From Burkholderiales bacterium (GTDB taxonomy: Bacteria; Pseudomonadota; Gammaproteobacteria; Burkholderiales; Ga0077523), in NCBI GenBank assembly GCA_019747905.1, contig JAIEQG010000157.1, positions 1-54,461 of the forward strand: 54,461 bases of DNA. The letters run 5' to 3'. A program made the position numbers and the translations under genes. Below the pieces are notes generated by a model. That model did no database searches. It saw only the letters and a program-made list of their open reading frames with translations, and was not told where the DNA came from. Positions 24,899 through 33,530 of this stretch are shown piece after piece (the first letter of the stretch is position 1; each line of letters opens with the position of its first letter).

Positions 24899-25213
24899 AT
24901 GAACTGGGTACTGCTGATTATTGCTGGCGTCCTTGAAATCGGCTGGGCCGTCGGGCTCAAATACACCGACGGATTCACCCGCCTGTGGCCTACCGTGATG
25001 ACGGTGGGCGCCATGATCGCGAGCCTTGCGTTACTGGGGCTTGCCGTCCGGACCCTGCCGCTGGGGACTGCTTATGCAGTCTGGACCGGTGTGGGCACGG
25101 TAGGAACTGCGATCCTCGGCATGGCACTGCTGGGTGAGCCCGCGAATGCGGCTCGTATCGGATGCATAGCGCTCATCGTGGGTGGCATCGTCGGCCTCAA
25201 GGTCCTGCACTGA
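24899..25213 (+). CDS. gdx: Small multidrug resistance family guanidinium exporter (Gdx/SugE)
   Basis: A 104-residue inner-membrane protein with four transmembrane helices. The central Glu13 ([19 protein letters not shown]) is the proton/substrate-coupling residue, and [13 protein letters not shown] plus [14 protein letters not shown] are typical of the SugE/Gdx branch rather than the EmrE-type multidrug branch. It works as an antiparallel dimer exchanging guanidinium for protons. The guanidine-II riboswitch directly upstream supports the substrate. The ATG follows GGAGA at five bases. Confidence 0.93.
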   Translation: MNWVLLIIAGVLEIGWAVGLKYTDGFTRLWPTVMTVGAMIASLALLGLAVRTLPLGTAYAVWTGVGTVGTAILGMALLGEPANAARIGCIALIVGGIVGLKVLH

Positions 25214-25534
25214 CGCGAGGGCATGCCCTCCGGTGCCAGCTCGACATCCGACTGGCGCTCCGGGGCGCGTTGCCGGGTTGATTGGCCGCCGGCGCCGGCG
25301 GAATCCTCCCGGCCTCGTGTGGTACGTGCCGCCCCGTCGGGACCATGCAGCGTCCCGGAATCCGACACCTTCGCGGACCCTTCAGGAACCGCCTCCAAGG
25401 GCCTGGTTCCCTAAAGTCGCCCGCGGCCAGTCCGTTAACCGCTTCGATCCCCCCCGGGGCGACGCGGACTTGTCGTGCCGTCGGCCAGGCGGGCTGATCC
25501 CCGATAGATCACCCGTACCCTAGAAGAAACACGC
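25214..25534 (+). other. Intergenic region between gdx and motA
   Basis: About 320 bases with no credible gene. Apart from the sigma-28-type promoter at 25412-25438 I see nothing recognisable in it; short GC-rich inverted repeats occur but have no T run. Confidence 0.6.
25412..25438 (+). promoter_or_regulatory. Sigma-28 (FliA) promoter for motAB
   Basis: TAAA at 25412-25415, exactly 15 bases, then TCCGTTAA at 25431-25438. This matches the flagellar class III form TAAA-N15-GCCGATAA, with two changes in the -10. It lies about 95 bases before the motA ATG. Confidence 0.75.
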
Positions 25535-26395
25535 ATGACCGTCATCGTCGGCTATCTCGTCATCCTCGGTGCCGTTCTGGGTGGTTTCGCCCTGGCCGGC
25601 GGCCACTTGGGTTCCCTCATCCAGCCGGTCGAACTGATCATGATCGGCGGCTCGGCAGTCGGGGCGTTCATGGTGGCCAACTCGGGCAAGGTCATCAAGA
25701 ACACGATGAAGGCCCTGCCGACGACGCTGAAGGGCTCCAAGTTCACCAAGGCGCTCTACCTCGAGCTCCTGTCCCTGCTCTACGACATCCTCGCCAAGGT
25801 GCGCAAGGAAGGGCTGATGTCGATCGAGTCGGACGTCGAGAATCCGGACCAGAGCCCGGTGTTCTCCAAGTACCCGGTGATCCTCGCCGATCACCATGCG
25901 ATGGAGTTCCTGACCGACTACCTGAGGCTGATGGTGGGCGGCAACCTGAACGCCTTCGAAATCGAGAACCTGATGGACGTCGAGATCGAGACCCATCACC
26001 ACGAGGGTGAAGTGCCGGTCCAGGCGGTCAGTCGCCTCGCCGACGGCCTGCCCGCTTTCGGTATCGTCGCGGCGGTGATGGGAGTGGTGCACACCATGGA
26101 ATCGGTGGGCATTCCGCCCTCGGAACTGGGCAAGCTGATCGCCGCTGCGCTGGTGGGTACGTTCCTCGGCATCCTGCTGTCGTACGGATTCGTTGGGCCG
26201 CTCGCGACCCTGCTCGAGCACAAGCTGAACGAGGCGACCAAGATGCTCCAGTGCATCAAGGTGACGCTGCTCGCGAGCCTGAACGGCTATGCGCCGCAGG
26301 TCGCGGTGGAATTCGGCCGCAAGGTGCTGTACTCGACCGAGCGCCCGACGTTCAGCGAACTCGAAGAGGAAGTGAAGAGCCGCAAGTCGAAGTAG
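25535..26395 (+). CDS. motA: Flagellar motor stator protein MotA
   Basis: A 286-residue inner-membrane stator subunit with four transmembrane segments: two near the N-terminus (about residues 5-22 and 33-50) and two around 170-220 (GIVAAVMGVVHTME and LVGTFLGILLSYGFVGPLA). The cytoplasmic loop that meets FliG contains the conserved RKEGLMSIESD. The prolines at the start of TM3 (DGLPAFGIVAA) and in TM4 are present. It pairs with MotB 29 bases downstream. The only flagellar genes in the window are these two. Confidence 0.96.
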   Translation: MTVIVGYLVILGAVLGGFALAGGHLGSLIQPVELIMIGGSAVGAFMVANSGKVIKNTMKALPTTLKGSKFTKALYLELLSLLYDILAKVRKEGLMSIESDVENPDQSPVFSKYPVILADHHAMEFLTDYLRLMVGGNLNAFEIENLMDVEIETHHHEGEVPVQAVSRLADGLPAFGIVAAVMGVVHTMESVGIPPSELGKLIAAALVGTFLGILLSYGFVGPLATLLEHKLNEATKMLQCIKVTLLASLNGYAPQVAVEFGRKVLYSTERPTFSELEEEVKSRKSK

Positions 26396-26423
26396 CGCTT
26401 TTCTCGCCCACGAGCCCGAAACC

Positions 26424-27362
26424 ATGAGCGACGATTCCCAGCGCCCCATCATCGTCAAGAAGATCCGCAAGGGTGGCCATGGCCACCACGGCGGCGCATG
26501 GAAGATCGCATATGCGGATTTCGTGACCGCGATGATGGCGTTCTTCCTGTTGATGTGGCTGCTCGGTTCGACCACCAAGGGCGATCTCGAGGGCATCGCG
26601 GAACACTTCAAGACGCCGCTCAAGGTGGCGCTGATGGGTGGTTCCGGTGCCGGCGATGCCACGTCGATCATCAAGGGTGGTGGCAACGACCTCACCAAGA
26701 AGACGGGGCAGGTGAACAAGGGCGGCGAAGGCAAGCCCAAGTCCGGCGCCGTCAGCACGGAGGAAGCGGAAAAGGCGTTGCGCGCCCAGGAGGCACAGCG
26801 GCTGCGCGAGTTGAAGGCCCAACTCGAGTCGGCAATCGATGCGAGCGAGATGCTGAAGCAATTCAAGAATCAGCTGCTGATCGACATCACCAGCGAGGGG
26901 CTGCGCATCCAGATCATCGACGAGAAGAACCGCCCGATGTTCGCCACGGGGCGCAGCGAAGTGCAGTCGTACATGCGCGAGATCCTGCGAGAGATCGGCA
27001 AGGTGCTGAACGACGTCCCGAACCGCATCACGATTTCGGGGCATACCGACGCGGCGGTCTATTCCGGCGGCGAGCGCGGGTACAGCAACTGGGAACTCTC
27101 TGCCGATCGCGCCAACACGGCGCGCCGCGAGTTGCTCGCAGGAGGCATGGTCGAGACGCGCATCGCGCGCGTGATCGGCCTCGGCTCGGCGGTGCTGCTC
27201 GATCCGTCGGACCCGATCAATCCGATCAACCGGCGCGTGAGCATCATCGTGATGAATCGCAAAGCCGAAGAAGCCGCACTCAAAGACGGCGGCGTGCTCG
27301 AAGCCGAAGACGCGCAGGACGTGCGCGAGGGGGTGGGTGGAGATGGTACCGAGAAGCGTTGA
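26424..27362 (+). CDS. motB: Flagellar motor stator protein MotB
   Basis: A 312-residue stator subunit with one transmembrane helix (AYADFVTAMMAFFLLMWLLGS, about residues 29-49); the Asp in YADF is the proton-binding residue. A plug and linker region follows, then an OmpA-like peptidoglycan-binding domain (FATGRSEVQSYMREIL, ITISGHTDAAVY, NWELSADRANTARRELL, NRRVSIIV). A basic N-terminus (IIVKKIRKGGHGHHGG) is typical. Its end overlaps the following methyltransferase gene by 20 bases. Confidence 0.96.
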   Translation: MSDDSQRPIIVKKIRKGGHGHHGGAWKIAYADFVTAMMAFFLLMWLLGSTTKGDLEGIAEHFKTPLKVALMGGSGAGDATSIIKGGGNDLTKKTGQVNKGGEGKPKSGAVSTEEAEKALRAQEAQRLRELKAQLESAIDASEMLKQFKNQLLIDITSEGLRIQIIDEKNRPMFATGRSEVQSYMREILREIGKVLNDVPNRITISGHTDAAVYSGGERGYSNWELSADRANTARRELLAGGMVETRIARVIGLGSAVLLDPSDPINPINRRVSIIVMNRKAEEAALKDGGVLEAEDAQDVREGVGGDGTEKR

Positions 27363-28116
27363 GTCGTTGACGCCGGCGTGGCCTTCGCTGCCGCCGCTGG
27401 CCCACGCGTTCGCAGCGCAGCTGCTCGCCTGGCTGCTCACGGCCTGCGTCCAGATTCTTCTGGGCGGCGCCACGGGCTGGTACTGGACGGTGGGGCAGGG
27501 GCTGCTCGCGGCCCTGGTCGGCCGCATGTTCGGATTGCCGTGGTGGTGGGCGCCCATCAATGCCGTGTTCGCACCTGCGGTGATCGAAGCGCAGGTGATC
27601 GACCTGGATTCGTGGTGGTACCTCGGCGCGTTCGCGCTGCTGCTGGCCGTGTACTGGACCACCTTCCGCACGCGGGTGCCGCTGTATCTTTCCAGCGGGG
27701 AAGCGTGTGACCGCCTGGCTGCGTTGTTGCCCGCGGAGCGCGAGTTCAAGTTCCTGGACGTCGGTAGCGGCGTGGGTACGGTACTCGCCAACCTCGCACC
27801 GCGCTTTCCGGCGGGTAGATTCACGGGGCTGGAGATCGCGCCGCTGCCATTTCTCGCTTCGTGGCTACGGGGGAACTGGTCGCATCGCTTCACAACGCGA
27901 CGCGTGGACTTCTGGGACGAGGATCTGTCCGCCTACGATGTCGTATACGCGTTCCTGTCGCCGGTGCCCATGACCGATCTGTGGCGCAAGGCGAAACGGG
28001 AAATGCGCCCGGGCAGCGTGTTCGTCAGCAACACGTTCCGCGTCGACGGTGAATCGCCCGACAGCGTGATTCCGCTCGGTGGCGGCCGGCGCTCGCTGTA
28101 CGTCTGGCGCCTGTAG
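27343..28116 (+). CDS. Membrane-anchored class I SAM-dependent methyltransferase
   Basis: A 257-residue protein with three or four N-terminal hydrophobic segments (about residues 20-105, Trp-rich: WYWTVGQGLLAALVG, GLPWWWAPINAVF, WWYLGAFALLLAVYW) joined to a Rossmann methyltransferase. Motif I is FLDVGSGVGTVLANL and the acidic post-I residue is in FTGLEIAPLP. The substrate is not evident. The ATG at 27343 follows GGGTGGAG and lies within the end of motB, so it is co-translated with the stator genes; a GTG two codons earlier is possible. Whether it has anything to do with motility is unknown. Confidence 0.75.
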   Translation: MVPRSVESLTPAWPSLPPLAHAFAAQLLAWLLTACVQILLGGATGWYWTVGQGLLAALVGRMFGLPWWWAPINAVFAPAVIEAQVIDLDSWWYLGAFALLLAVYWTTFRTRVPLYLSSGEACDRLAALLPAEREFKFLDVGSGVGTVLANLAPRFPAGRFTGLEIAPLPFLASWLRGNWSHRFTTRRVDFWDEDLSAYDVVYAFLSPVPMTDLWRKAKREMRPGSVFVSNTFRVDGESPDSVIPLGGGRRSLYVWRL

Positions 28117-28134
28117 CCCGGGAATTCCACGCCC

Positions 28135-29562
28135 ATGGACATGCAGGAGCTGGTGCGCGCGTGGAGCGGACGCGACGTTGCCGTGCTCGCGTCCACCACG
28201 GCGCAACTGAAGCAACTGCGCCGGAACGAAGACAAGATCACGGGTCGCGACGTTTCGCGCGTAGTGCTGCGCGATCCGCTGCTGACGCTGCGCGTGCTGC
28301 GCTTCGCGCAGTCCAAGAAGACGTCGCGCCAGCCCACCGAGATCACCACCGTCGAGCATGCGGTGATGATGCACGGAATCACGAGTTTCTTCCGCGAGTT
28401 CGGTGCGGTGCCCGCACTGGAGCTGGTGCTCAAGGACGATCCGGCAGCCCTGCGCGGTGCGCTCGGGGTCATCAGTCGCGCGCACCACGCGGCGGCGTAT
28501 GCGCGGGCGATCGCGGCACATCGTCATGACATCGAGTCCGACGAGGTTACCATCGGTGCGCTGCTGCACGACCTTGCGGAACTTCTGATCTGGTGTCATC
28601 TGCCGCAGGCGGCCGCACAGATCGAGCACCTGGTGGACAACGCGCGTGGCTTGCGCAGCGCAGCCGCGCAGACGGTGATCCTCGGATTCTCCAACGTCGA
28701 CCTGCAGCTTGCGCTCGCGCAGGCGTGGAACCTGCCGGCGCTGCTGCGGCGACTGATGGACGACTCGCATGCAGCACAACCGCGGGTCGTCAATGTGGTC
28801 ACGGCCGTGGCCCTCGCGCGCCATTCTGCCCACGGCTGGGACAATGCAGCCCTGCCGGACGATTTCCGCCGCATCGAGAAGCTGCTCGGCATGAACGAGG
28901 ATCAGTCATGGCGCATGGTGCGGCAGGCCTGCCTGCAGGCGGCCAGCAACTGGCAGGACTACGGCGTGCGCCCGACCGCGGCCTGGTTGCCGCTCGAACC
29001 GGGGGAGGGCGGTGCCGTCTCTCCGCAGGCTGCCGGGGCGGTGGCCCAACCGGATCCGGAGGCGCTGAAGAACACGTTGCAGCAACTGGCGGCCGCTCCG
29101 CCCCAATCGGAATCGATGGCGCTGGCCGCGCTCGCAATGTCCGGGCTGCAGCGTGGCCTAGGCTTGCAGCGACTCGTCTACGCCGAAGTGGACCCATCGG
29201 GCAAGCGCGTGGAGTTCCGCTTCCTCTTTGGCGAAGGTCAATCCGATGCCGATGCGAAGGTGTTCAGCTTCGAGCTGGGTGCGGCGCACCTGTTCGGGCG
29301 CTTGATGGCAAAGATGCAGGGTCTGTTTGCCGGCGGCGCCAACCGCGCGCAACTCGCCGCGCTGCTGACCGACGGGCAGCGCTCTAGAATGGGCGGAGGC
29401 GATTTTCTCGCCATGTCGATTTTCGCCGGCTCCCACCCGAAGGCCCTCGTCGTCGCATATCGTGATCCACCGGATACGCCCATTCCCGAGGCAATGTACG
29501 CACCTTTCAAGGCAGTCTGTCTCGCCTTGTCACAACGGCTGGCCGCACAACGCCCGGCTTGA
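28135..29562 (+). CDS. HDOD domain protein
   Basis: A 475-residue cytosolic protein. The first ~240 residues match the HDOD domain, a non-catalytic relative of HD phosphohydrolases found in signalling proteins: VVLRDPLLTLRVLRFAQSKK, EHAVMMHGITSFF and ALLHDLAELLIW (only the HD pair is kept). A Pro/Ala-rich linker near residue 290 leads to a second domain of about 150 residues (LGLQRLVYAEVDPSGKRVEFRFLFG onwards), which may be a degenerate GAF-like module. HDOD proteins often act in motility or cyclic-dinucleotide pathways, and motAB are two genes upstream. Confidence 0.82.
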   Translation: MDMQELVRAWSGRDVAVLASTTAQLKQLRRNEDKITGRDVSRVVLRDPLLTLRVLRFAQSKKTSRQPTEITTVEHAVMMHGITSFFREFGAVPALELVLKDDPAALRGALGVISRAHHAAAYARAIAAHRHDIESDEVTIGALLHDLAELLIWCHLPQAAAQIEHLVDNARGLRSAAAQTVILGFSNVDLQLALAQAWNLPALLRRLMDDSHAAQPRVVNVVTAVALARHSAHGWDNAALPDDFRRIEKLLGMNEDQSWRMVRQACLQAASNWQDYGVRPTAAWLPLEPGEGGAVSPQAAGAVAQPDPEALKNTLQQLAAAPPQSESMALAALAMSGLQRGLGLQRLVYAEVDPSGKRVEFRFLFGEGQSDADAKVFSFELGAAHLFGRLMAKMQGLFAGGANRAQLAALLTDGQRSRMGGGDFLAMSIFAGSHPKALVVAYRDPPDTPIPEAMYAPFKAVCLALSQRLAAQRPA

Positions 29563-29587
29563 GCCGGTGCGCGCGGAGCGCTGACCC

Positions 29588-30436
29588 ATGAGTACCCCTC
29601 CGACCGGGCCCGCGGCCTGGTACATCCGCCGCGGCATTCAGATCACCGGGCCGTTTCCGCAGGGGCTGCTGGTGCGCTACCTCGAACTGGGCCGGCTGAA
29701 AGCACCCGATGAGGTCAGCGCGGACGGAATCAACTGGTTCGCAATCGCCGACGTGCCGGTACTCGCTTCGGTGCGCGAAGCAGCGGCCGACGACACCGAG
29801 CCGGTAGACGAGTTTGGCGAAATCGATTGGAGTCGCGAGCGCGGACGGGCGCGGCGCCGTTGGCTCGAGGAACGCTGGGTGCCGGACCGGCGCGCGAGCG
29901 CCAGCGGAGAACCCGCGGCAGGGCGCGAGCGGGGCCCCGATCGCCGAGCCGATCCGGCCGCGCGGGCCGGGGTCCATTTTCAGGCTGAAGGGAACACGCA
30001 GGCGAGCCGTGTGCCGGCATTCGCCATCGCGGCGGCCGTGCTGCTGTCAGTCGGTGTGGCAACCACGGCCCTGTGGCAGTTCGCGCCACGCGAAGCCTTC
30101 AAGGTCGTGCTGTTTCGCGCGCGCCTGAGCGACTGTGCCGCGCCCCCGGTGCCTTCGATCCGCTGGAGCGGTTGCGACAAGCGCGGTGCCGACCTGGTCC
30201 GGGCGAACCTGTCGGGCGCTCGGCTGGAGAACGCAATCCTGGCGGGTGCCAATCTGACCGGCAGTCACCTCGATGGGGCCGACATGCACAACGCGGATCT
30301 GCGCGGTGCGGACCTGAGCGGTGCGAGCATCGCCGGAGCGAATCTTTCCGGGGCGCGGCTCGGTGACGCGCGGTGGGTCGATGGCGAGACCTGTGCGCCC
30401 GATTCGATCGGTGGGTGTACGAGAACCACGCATTGA
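29588..30436 (+). CDS. GYF-2 domain, transmembrane and pentapeptide-repeat protein
   Basis: A 282-residue protein with an unusual domain series. Residues 9-60 form a GYF-2 type domain ([29 protein letters not shown]). A charged, Arg-rich linker (about 75-140) and one transmembrane helix (about 142-162, [20 protein letters not shown]) follow. The C-terminus is a block of about nine pentapeptide repeats of the A(D/N)LxG type ([20 protein letters not shown] onwards), expected to form a right-handed beta-helix. The last bases overlap the TrmH-family start. No function can be assigned. Confidence 0.85.
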   Translation: MSTPPTGPAAWYIRRGIQITGPFPQGLLVRYLELGRLKAPDEVSADGINWFAIADVPVLASVREAAADDTEPVDEFGEIDWSRERGRARRRWLEERWVPDRRASASGEPAAGRERGPDRRADPAARAGVHFQAEGNTQASRVPAFAIAAAVLLSVGVATTALWQFAPREAFKVVLFRARLSDCAAPPVPSIRWSGCDKRGADLVRANLSGARLENAILAGANLTGSHLDGADMHNADLRGADLSGASIAGANLSGARLGDARWVDGETCAPDSIGGCTRTTH

Positions 30437-31227
30437 AAGTCATCCGCTCCGCTGACAATCCGCTGGTCCGTCGCCTGCTGGGTCTCAGGGACTCCACCCG
30501 CGAGCGACGCGAGGAAGGCCGCACGCTCATCGAAGGCGCCCATCTGCTCGAAGCGTTTCTCGACAACACCGGGCAGCGTCCGGACATCGTCGTGGCGAGC
30601 GAATCGTCGGTCGATGTCGATGAAGTGACTACGCTGCGAACCCGCCTCGATGCCAAGCTCGTCGTGTCCATGGACGACGGGGTATTCGCAAAGATCAGCC
30701 CGGTCTCGGGGCGCAACGGCGTGCTCGCAATCATCCCCGTGTTGTCGGCGCCACTCGATGCGGTGATCGAGGCGGGTGGATTTCAGCTCTGGCTGGACGG
30801 TGTCCAGGACCCCGGAAACGTCGGATCGCTCATCCGGACGGCGGCGGCCGCCGCTGCAAGCGCGGTGGTACTGGGCCCCGGCTGCGCCGACCCATGGTCA
30901 CCCAAGTGCCTCCGCGGCGGGATGGGCGGGCAGTTCGCGACCCGGATCGCTGCGGCCGACGATCTGGCGGCCGGGCTGCGCGCGCTACGGGGCCGTGTGC
31001 TGGTCGCGGGGTCGGAATTCACGGCCTCGGTCTTCGCGACAGACCTGACGGGAGACATCACCGTGGTCCTCGGCAGCGAAGCGGACGGCGTACAGCCTGC
31101 CGTGGCCGCTGCGGCTTCCGCAATGATCGGCATCCCGATGCCGGGCAACGTGGAATCGCTCAACGTTGGAGCCGCAGGGGCAGTGATCTGTTTCGAGCGT
31201 CTGCGGCAGGTGCTGACGAGAGGGTGA
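30433..31227 (+). CDS. TrmH/SpoU-family RNA 2'-O-methyltransferase
   Basis: A 264-residue SPOUT methyltransferase. The N-terminal substrate-binding domain starts [17 protein letters not shown] and the catalytic knot has [29 protein letters not shown] and [18 protein letters not shown], the three SpoU motifs. It methylates a ribose in rRNA or tRNA; the site is unknown. The start is likely TTG at 30433, overlapping the previous stop as TTGA and giving the family's usual N-terminus; GTG at 30415 is an alternative. It is the last plus-strand gene before the putative dif site. Confidence 0.9.
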   Translation: MKVIRSADNPLVRRLLGLRDSTRERREEGRTLIEGAHLLEAFLDNTGQRPDIVVASESSVDVDEVTTLRTRLDAKLVVSMDDGVFAKISPVSGRNGVLAIIPVLSAPLDAVIEAGGFQLWLDGVQDPGNVGSLIRTAAAAAASAVVLGPGCADPWSPKCLRGGMGGQFATRIAAADDLAAGLRALRGRVLVAGSEFTASVFATDLTGDITVVLGSEADGVQPAVAAAASAMIGIPMPGNVESLNVGAAGAVICFERLRQVLTRG

Positions 31228-31264
31228 TGCCCTGGGTCGACGGGTCTTTCAGCCGACACCCTCT

Positions 31265-31292
31265 GATAAACATAATACACATTATGCGGTTT
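31265..31292. other. dif: Putative dif site (XerC/XerD recombination, chromosome terminus)
   Basis: A 28-bp site of two 11-bp arms around a 6-bp centre. On the minus strand it reads AAACCGCATAA, TGTGTA, TTATGTTTATC. The Escherichia coli dif arms are GGTGCGCATAA, TGTATA and TTATGTTAAAT, so the inner 22 bases differ at only one or two positions. It contains the inverted repeat CATAAT/ATTATG at 31271-31286. It lies between two convergent genes at the point where gene orientation flips. Confidence 0.85.
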
Positions 31293-31314
31293 CTGGATGG
31301 GTCGAGAAGGGGCC

Positions 31315-32100
31315 TCACGCCCCCCGGGAAAGCACCGCGGCGTACTTGAACAAACCGAAGAAATTCGCCGTGGTCTGGCGCTCTATCTCGGCGGTGTCGA
31401 CCTGTCTCAGCCGTGCGACCTCGTCGGCCACATGGCGGACGAAACCGGGTTCATTCGATTTGCCCCGGTGCGGCACCGGAGCCAGGTACGGTGAATCGGT
31501 TTCCACCAGGAGCCGATCGGCCGGGACACGGCGCGCCACTTCCTTCAGCGCTACGGCGTTCTTGAAGGTCACGATCCCGGAAAACGAGATGTGGAAATTC
31601 AGGGCGATCGCCGCCTCCGCCACTTCCCAAGACTCGGTGAAACAGTGCATCACGCCACCCACGTCGGCCGCGCCTTCTTCGCGCATCAGGCGCAGCGTGT
31701 CTGCCGCGGCCTCCCGCGTATGGATGATGAGCGGCTTGCCCGTGCGCCGCGCGGCGCGGATGTGCTCCCGGAAGCGCGCCTGCTGCACGGGAGCGAGTTC
31801 GGGGTGCCGGTAGTAATCGAGGCCGGTTTCACCGATGGCGACGACCCGGGGATGATCCGCCAACTGCACCAGACGATCCTCGGTTGGTTCTTCGCCGCCT
31901 TCGTGGTCCGGATGCACGCCTACCGAGGCGTACATGTTGTCGAAGCGCTCTGCGAGCGCCCGTACGCGGGGAAAATCCTCGAGATTGACGCTGACGCACA
32001 GCGCATGCCCTACGCGGTGGGCACGCATGTTGGCCGCGATCTCATCCACTCGCGGCAGCAGTTCGGGAAAATCCAGGTGGCAGTGCGAGTCGACCAGCAT
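31315..32100 (-). CDS. tatD: TatD-family metal-dependent hydrolase
   Basis: A 261-residue TIM-barrel deoxyribonuclease family protein. The N-terminal metal site is DSHCHLDF (residues 4-11); further ligands are in GETGLDYYR, IIHTREA, GVMHCFTESWE and VETDSPYLAPVPHRGK. Family members degrade DNA with 3'-5' exonuclease activity and some edit D-aminoacyl-tRNA. It is the last gene of the mltG-tmk-holB-pilZ-tatD run, 10 bases after pilZ, a conserved order in proteobacteria. Confidence 0.93.
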   Translation of the reverse strand: MLVDSHCHLDFPELLPRVDEIAANMRAHRVGHALCVSVNLEDFPRVRALAERFDNMYASVGVHPDHEGGEEPTEDRLVQLADHPRVVAIGETGLDYYRHPELAPVQQARFREHIRAARRTGKPLIIHTREAAADTLRLMREEGAADVGGVMHCFTESWEVAEAAIALNFHISFSGIVTFKNAVALKEVARRVPADRLLVETDSPYLAPVPHRGKSNEPGFVRHVADEVARLRQVDTAEIERQTTANFFGLFKYAAVLSRGA

Positions 32101-32110
32101 GCCGCCGGAC

Positions 32111-32482
32111 CTACATCGTGTGCGTCGGGCGACTTACCTTGCCATGGCCGGCGAGCAGCGCCTCGATGCGCGTGCGAGCCTGTTGGCCGCCTTCGTCATC
32201 CTTGAACTGGACTCCGACGCCCTGCACCTTGTTGCCCTGGGCACCGGCGGGTGTGATCCATGTCACCTTGCCCGCGACCGGAATCTTGTTGGCGTCGCCC
32301 ATGAGGCTGATCAGCATGAAGATTTCGTCACCCAGCTTGTAGGGCTTGTTCGTGGGAATGAAGATCCCGCCGTTCTTCATGTACGGCATGTAGGCGGCGT
32401 ACAGGATCGACAGATCCTTGATGTTGAGCGACAGCGCCGTGGTGCGCCCGGGATCGCCCTTGTCCGGCGGCGGAGTGCTCAT
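32111..32482 (-). CDS. pilZ: PilZ domain protein (type IV pilus biogenesis type)
   Basis: A 123-residue PilZ protein. LSLNIKDLSILYAAYMPYMKNGGIFIPT and the strand pattern to KVTWITPAGAQGNKVQGVGVQF match the original PilZ of type IV pilus assembly. The c-di-GMP-binding RxxxR motif is missing from the N-terminal part, as in that PilZ, which binds PilB/FimX instead. Its ATG overlaps the holB stop (ATGA). No pilus genes are in the window. Confidence 0.92.
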   Translation of the reverse strand: MSTPPPDKGDPGRTTALSLNIKDLSILYAAYMPYMKNGGIFIPTNKPYKLGDEIFMLISLMGDANKIPVAGKVTWITPAGAQGNKVQGVGVQFKDDEGGQQARTRIEALLAGHGKVSRPTHTM

Positions 32483-33492
32483 CCTTTGGGCAGCAGCTGC
32501 GAGTAGGACATCAGGAGGTCTTCAGCGAACAGTTTCGGGTTCAAGGGGTGCCCGACGAGCCGCTTGGCGCCGGTGAGTTTTCTGGCGAAATCAGCGAGTT
32601 CCGTCGGGCCGATCGTCGGGGCGGTACGCCCGAGTTCGGCTGACCGGTCCCGATGATAACGGACGCTGCCGTGAATTCTGGTGCTCATCAGGTCCCAACA
32701 CCAGGTCTGCAGCAAGTGCACCAGGTGTGCCAGGTCGGTGTCGACGATGCGGGCAGCGGCGTCCAGCCAACTCGGGTCGCGTCCGCTGAGGAACGGCATC
32801 AGGCCTTCCCGTACCGTCCAGTAGCGCTCGCCCAGCGACGCGGCGGCGGCCGGGGCTCCACCCACTTGCGCGAGAGCGAGCTCGGTATCCCGCAAGCCGG
32901 CTGCTCGCAACCAGGCTGCCGCCTGGGACGCGGTCGGTTTCGGCAATGCGATCGTGACGCATCGACTGCGGATCGTGGCGGGCAGGCGCGCCGGCTGGGA
33001 CGTTACCAGCAGGAACAGCGCGCCGGGAGGTGGCTCCTCGAGAATCTTCAGCAATGCATTGGCTGCCGCGATGTGCATGACGTGCGCTGGGTGGATCAGA
33101 ACGACACGCGCCCGCCCGCGGTGAGCGACGAGGCGCAGGAAATCGGCAGCCTCGCGCACTTCGTCCACCGAGATCTGTATGCGCGCCCTCTTCTTGTCGC
33201 GTTCGCCCGAAGCTGATTCCTCCTCCACAACCGCGCTTTCCGCGTCTTGCGCGTACTCCGGGTCGAGCCGCCGGAAATCCGGATGGGTTCCAGCTGCGAA
33301 CCAGCGGCAGTCGTCGCAAACGCCGCACGCATCGCCATTGGTTGCTGGCTGTGCACAAAGGCGCGAGACCGCGACTCGCTCGGCGAACGCAGACTCGCCT
33401 GTGCCGCGCATGGCTGTGAGCAGGATCGACTGGGGCAGCCCCCCGGCGCGGAAGCGGGTGTCCCAAAGCGTCGAGTGCCAATCAAATTTCAT
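32479..33492 (-). CDS. holB: DNA polymerase III subunit delta'
   Basis: A 337-residue clamp-loader subunit. The zinc-binding cysteines are Cys46, Cys56, Cys59 and Cys62 (GDACGVCDDCRW). The P-loop position reads AMRGTGES, without the GKT of active ATPases, as expected for delta'. The SRC motif (IRSRC) that supplies the arginine finger to the neighbouring subunit is present after LFLLVTSQPARLPAT. An insertion rich in acidic and basic residues (ESAVVEEESASGERDKKR) follows. The N-terminal codons and the upstream gap are AT-rich. It lies between tmk and pilZ. Confidence 0.93.
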   Translation of the reverse strand: MKFDWHSTLWDTRFRAGGLPQSILLTAMRGTGESAFAERVAVSRLCAQPATNGDACGVCDDCRWFAAGTHPDFRRLDPEYAQDAESAVVEEESASGERDKKRARIQISVDEVREAADFLRLVAHRGRARVVLIHPAHVMHIAAANALLKILEEPPPGALFLLVTSQPARLPATIRSRCVTIALPKPTASQAAAWLRAAGLRDTELALAQVGGAPAAAASLGERYWTVREGLMPFLSGRDPSWLDAAARIVDTDLAHLVHLLQTWCWDLMSTRIHGSVRYHRDRSAELGRTAPTIGPTELADFARKLTGAKRLVGHPLNPKLFAEDLLMSYSQLLPKG

Positions 33493-33530
33493 GAATTCAA
33501 CAGGTTGAGCGCTTTACCTAACATGATACA

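Noticed and set aside
31220..31264. Terminator for the TrmH-family gene made of AGAGGGTG and CACCCTCT
   Set aside because: The arms pair over 8 bp, but the loop is 29 bases and no T run follows; not convincing as an intrinsic terminator.
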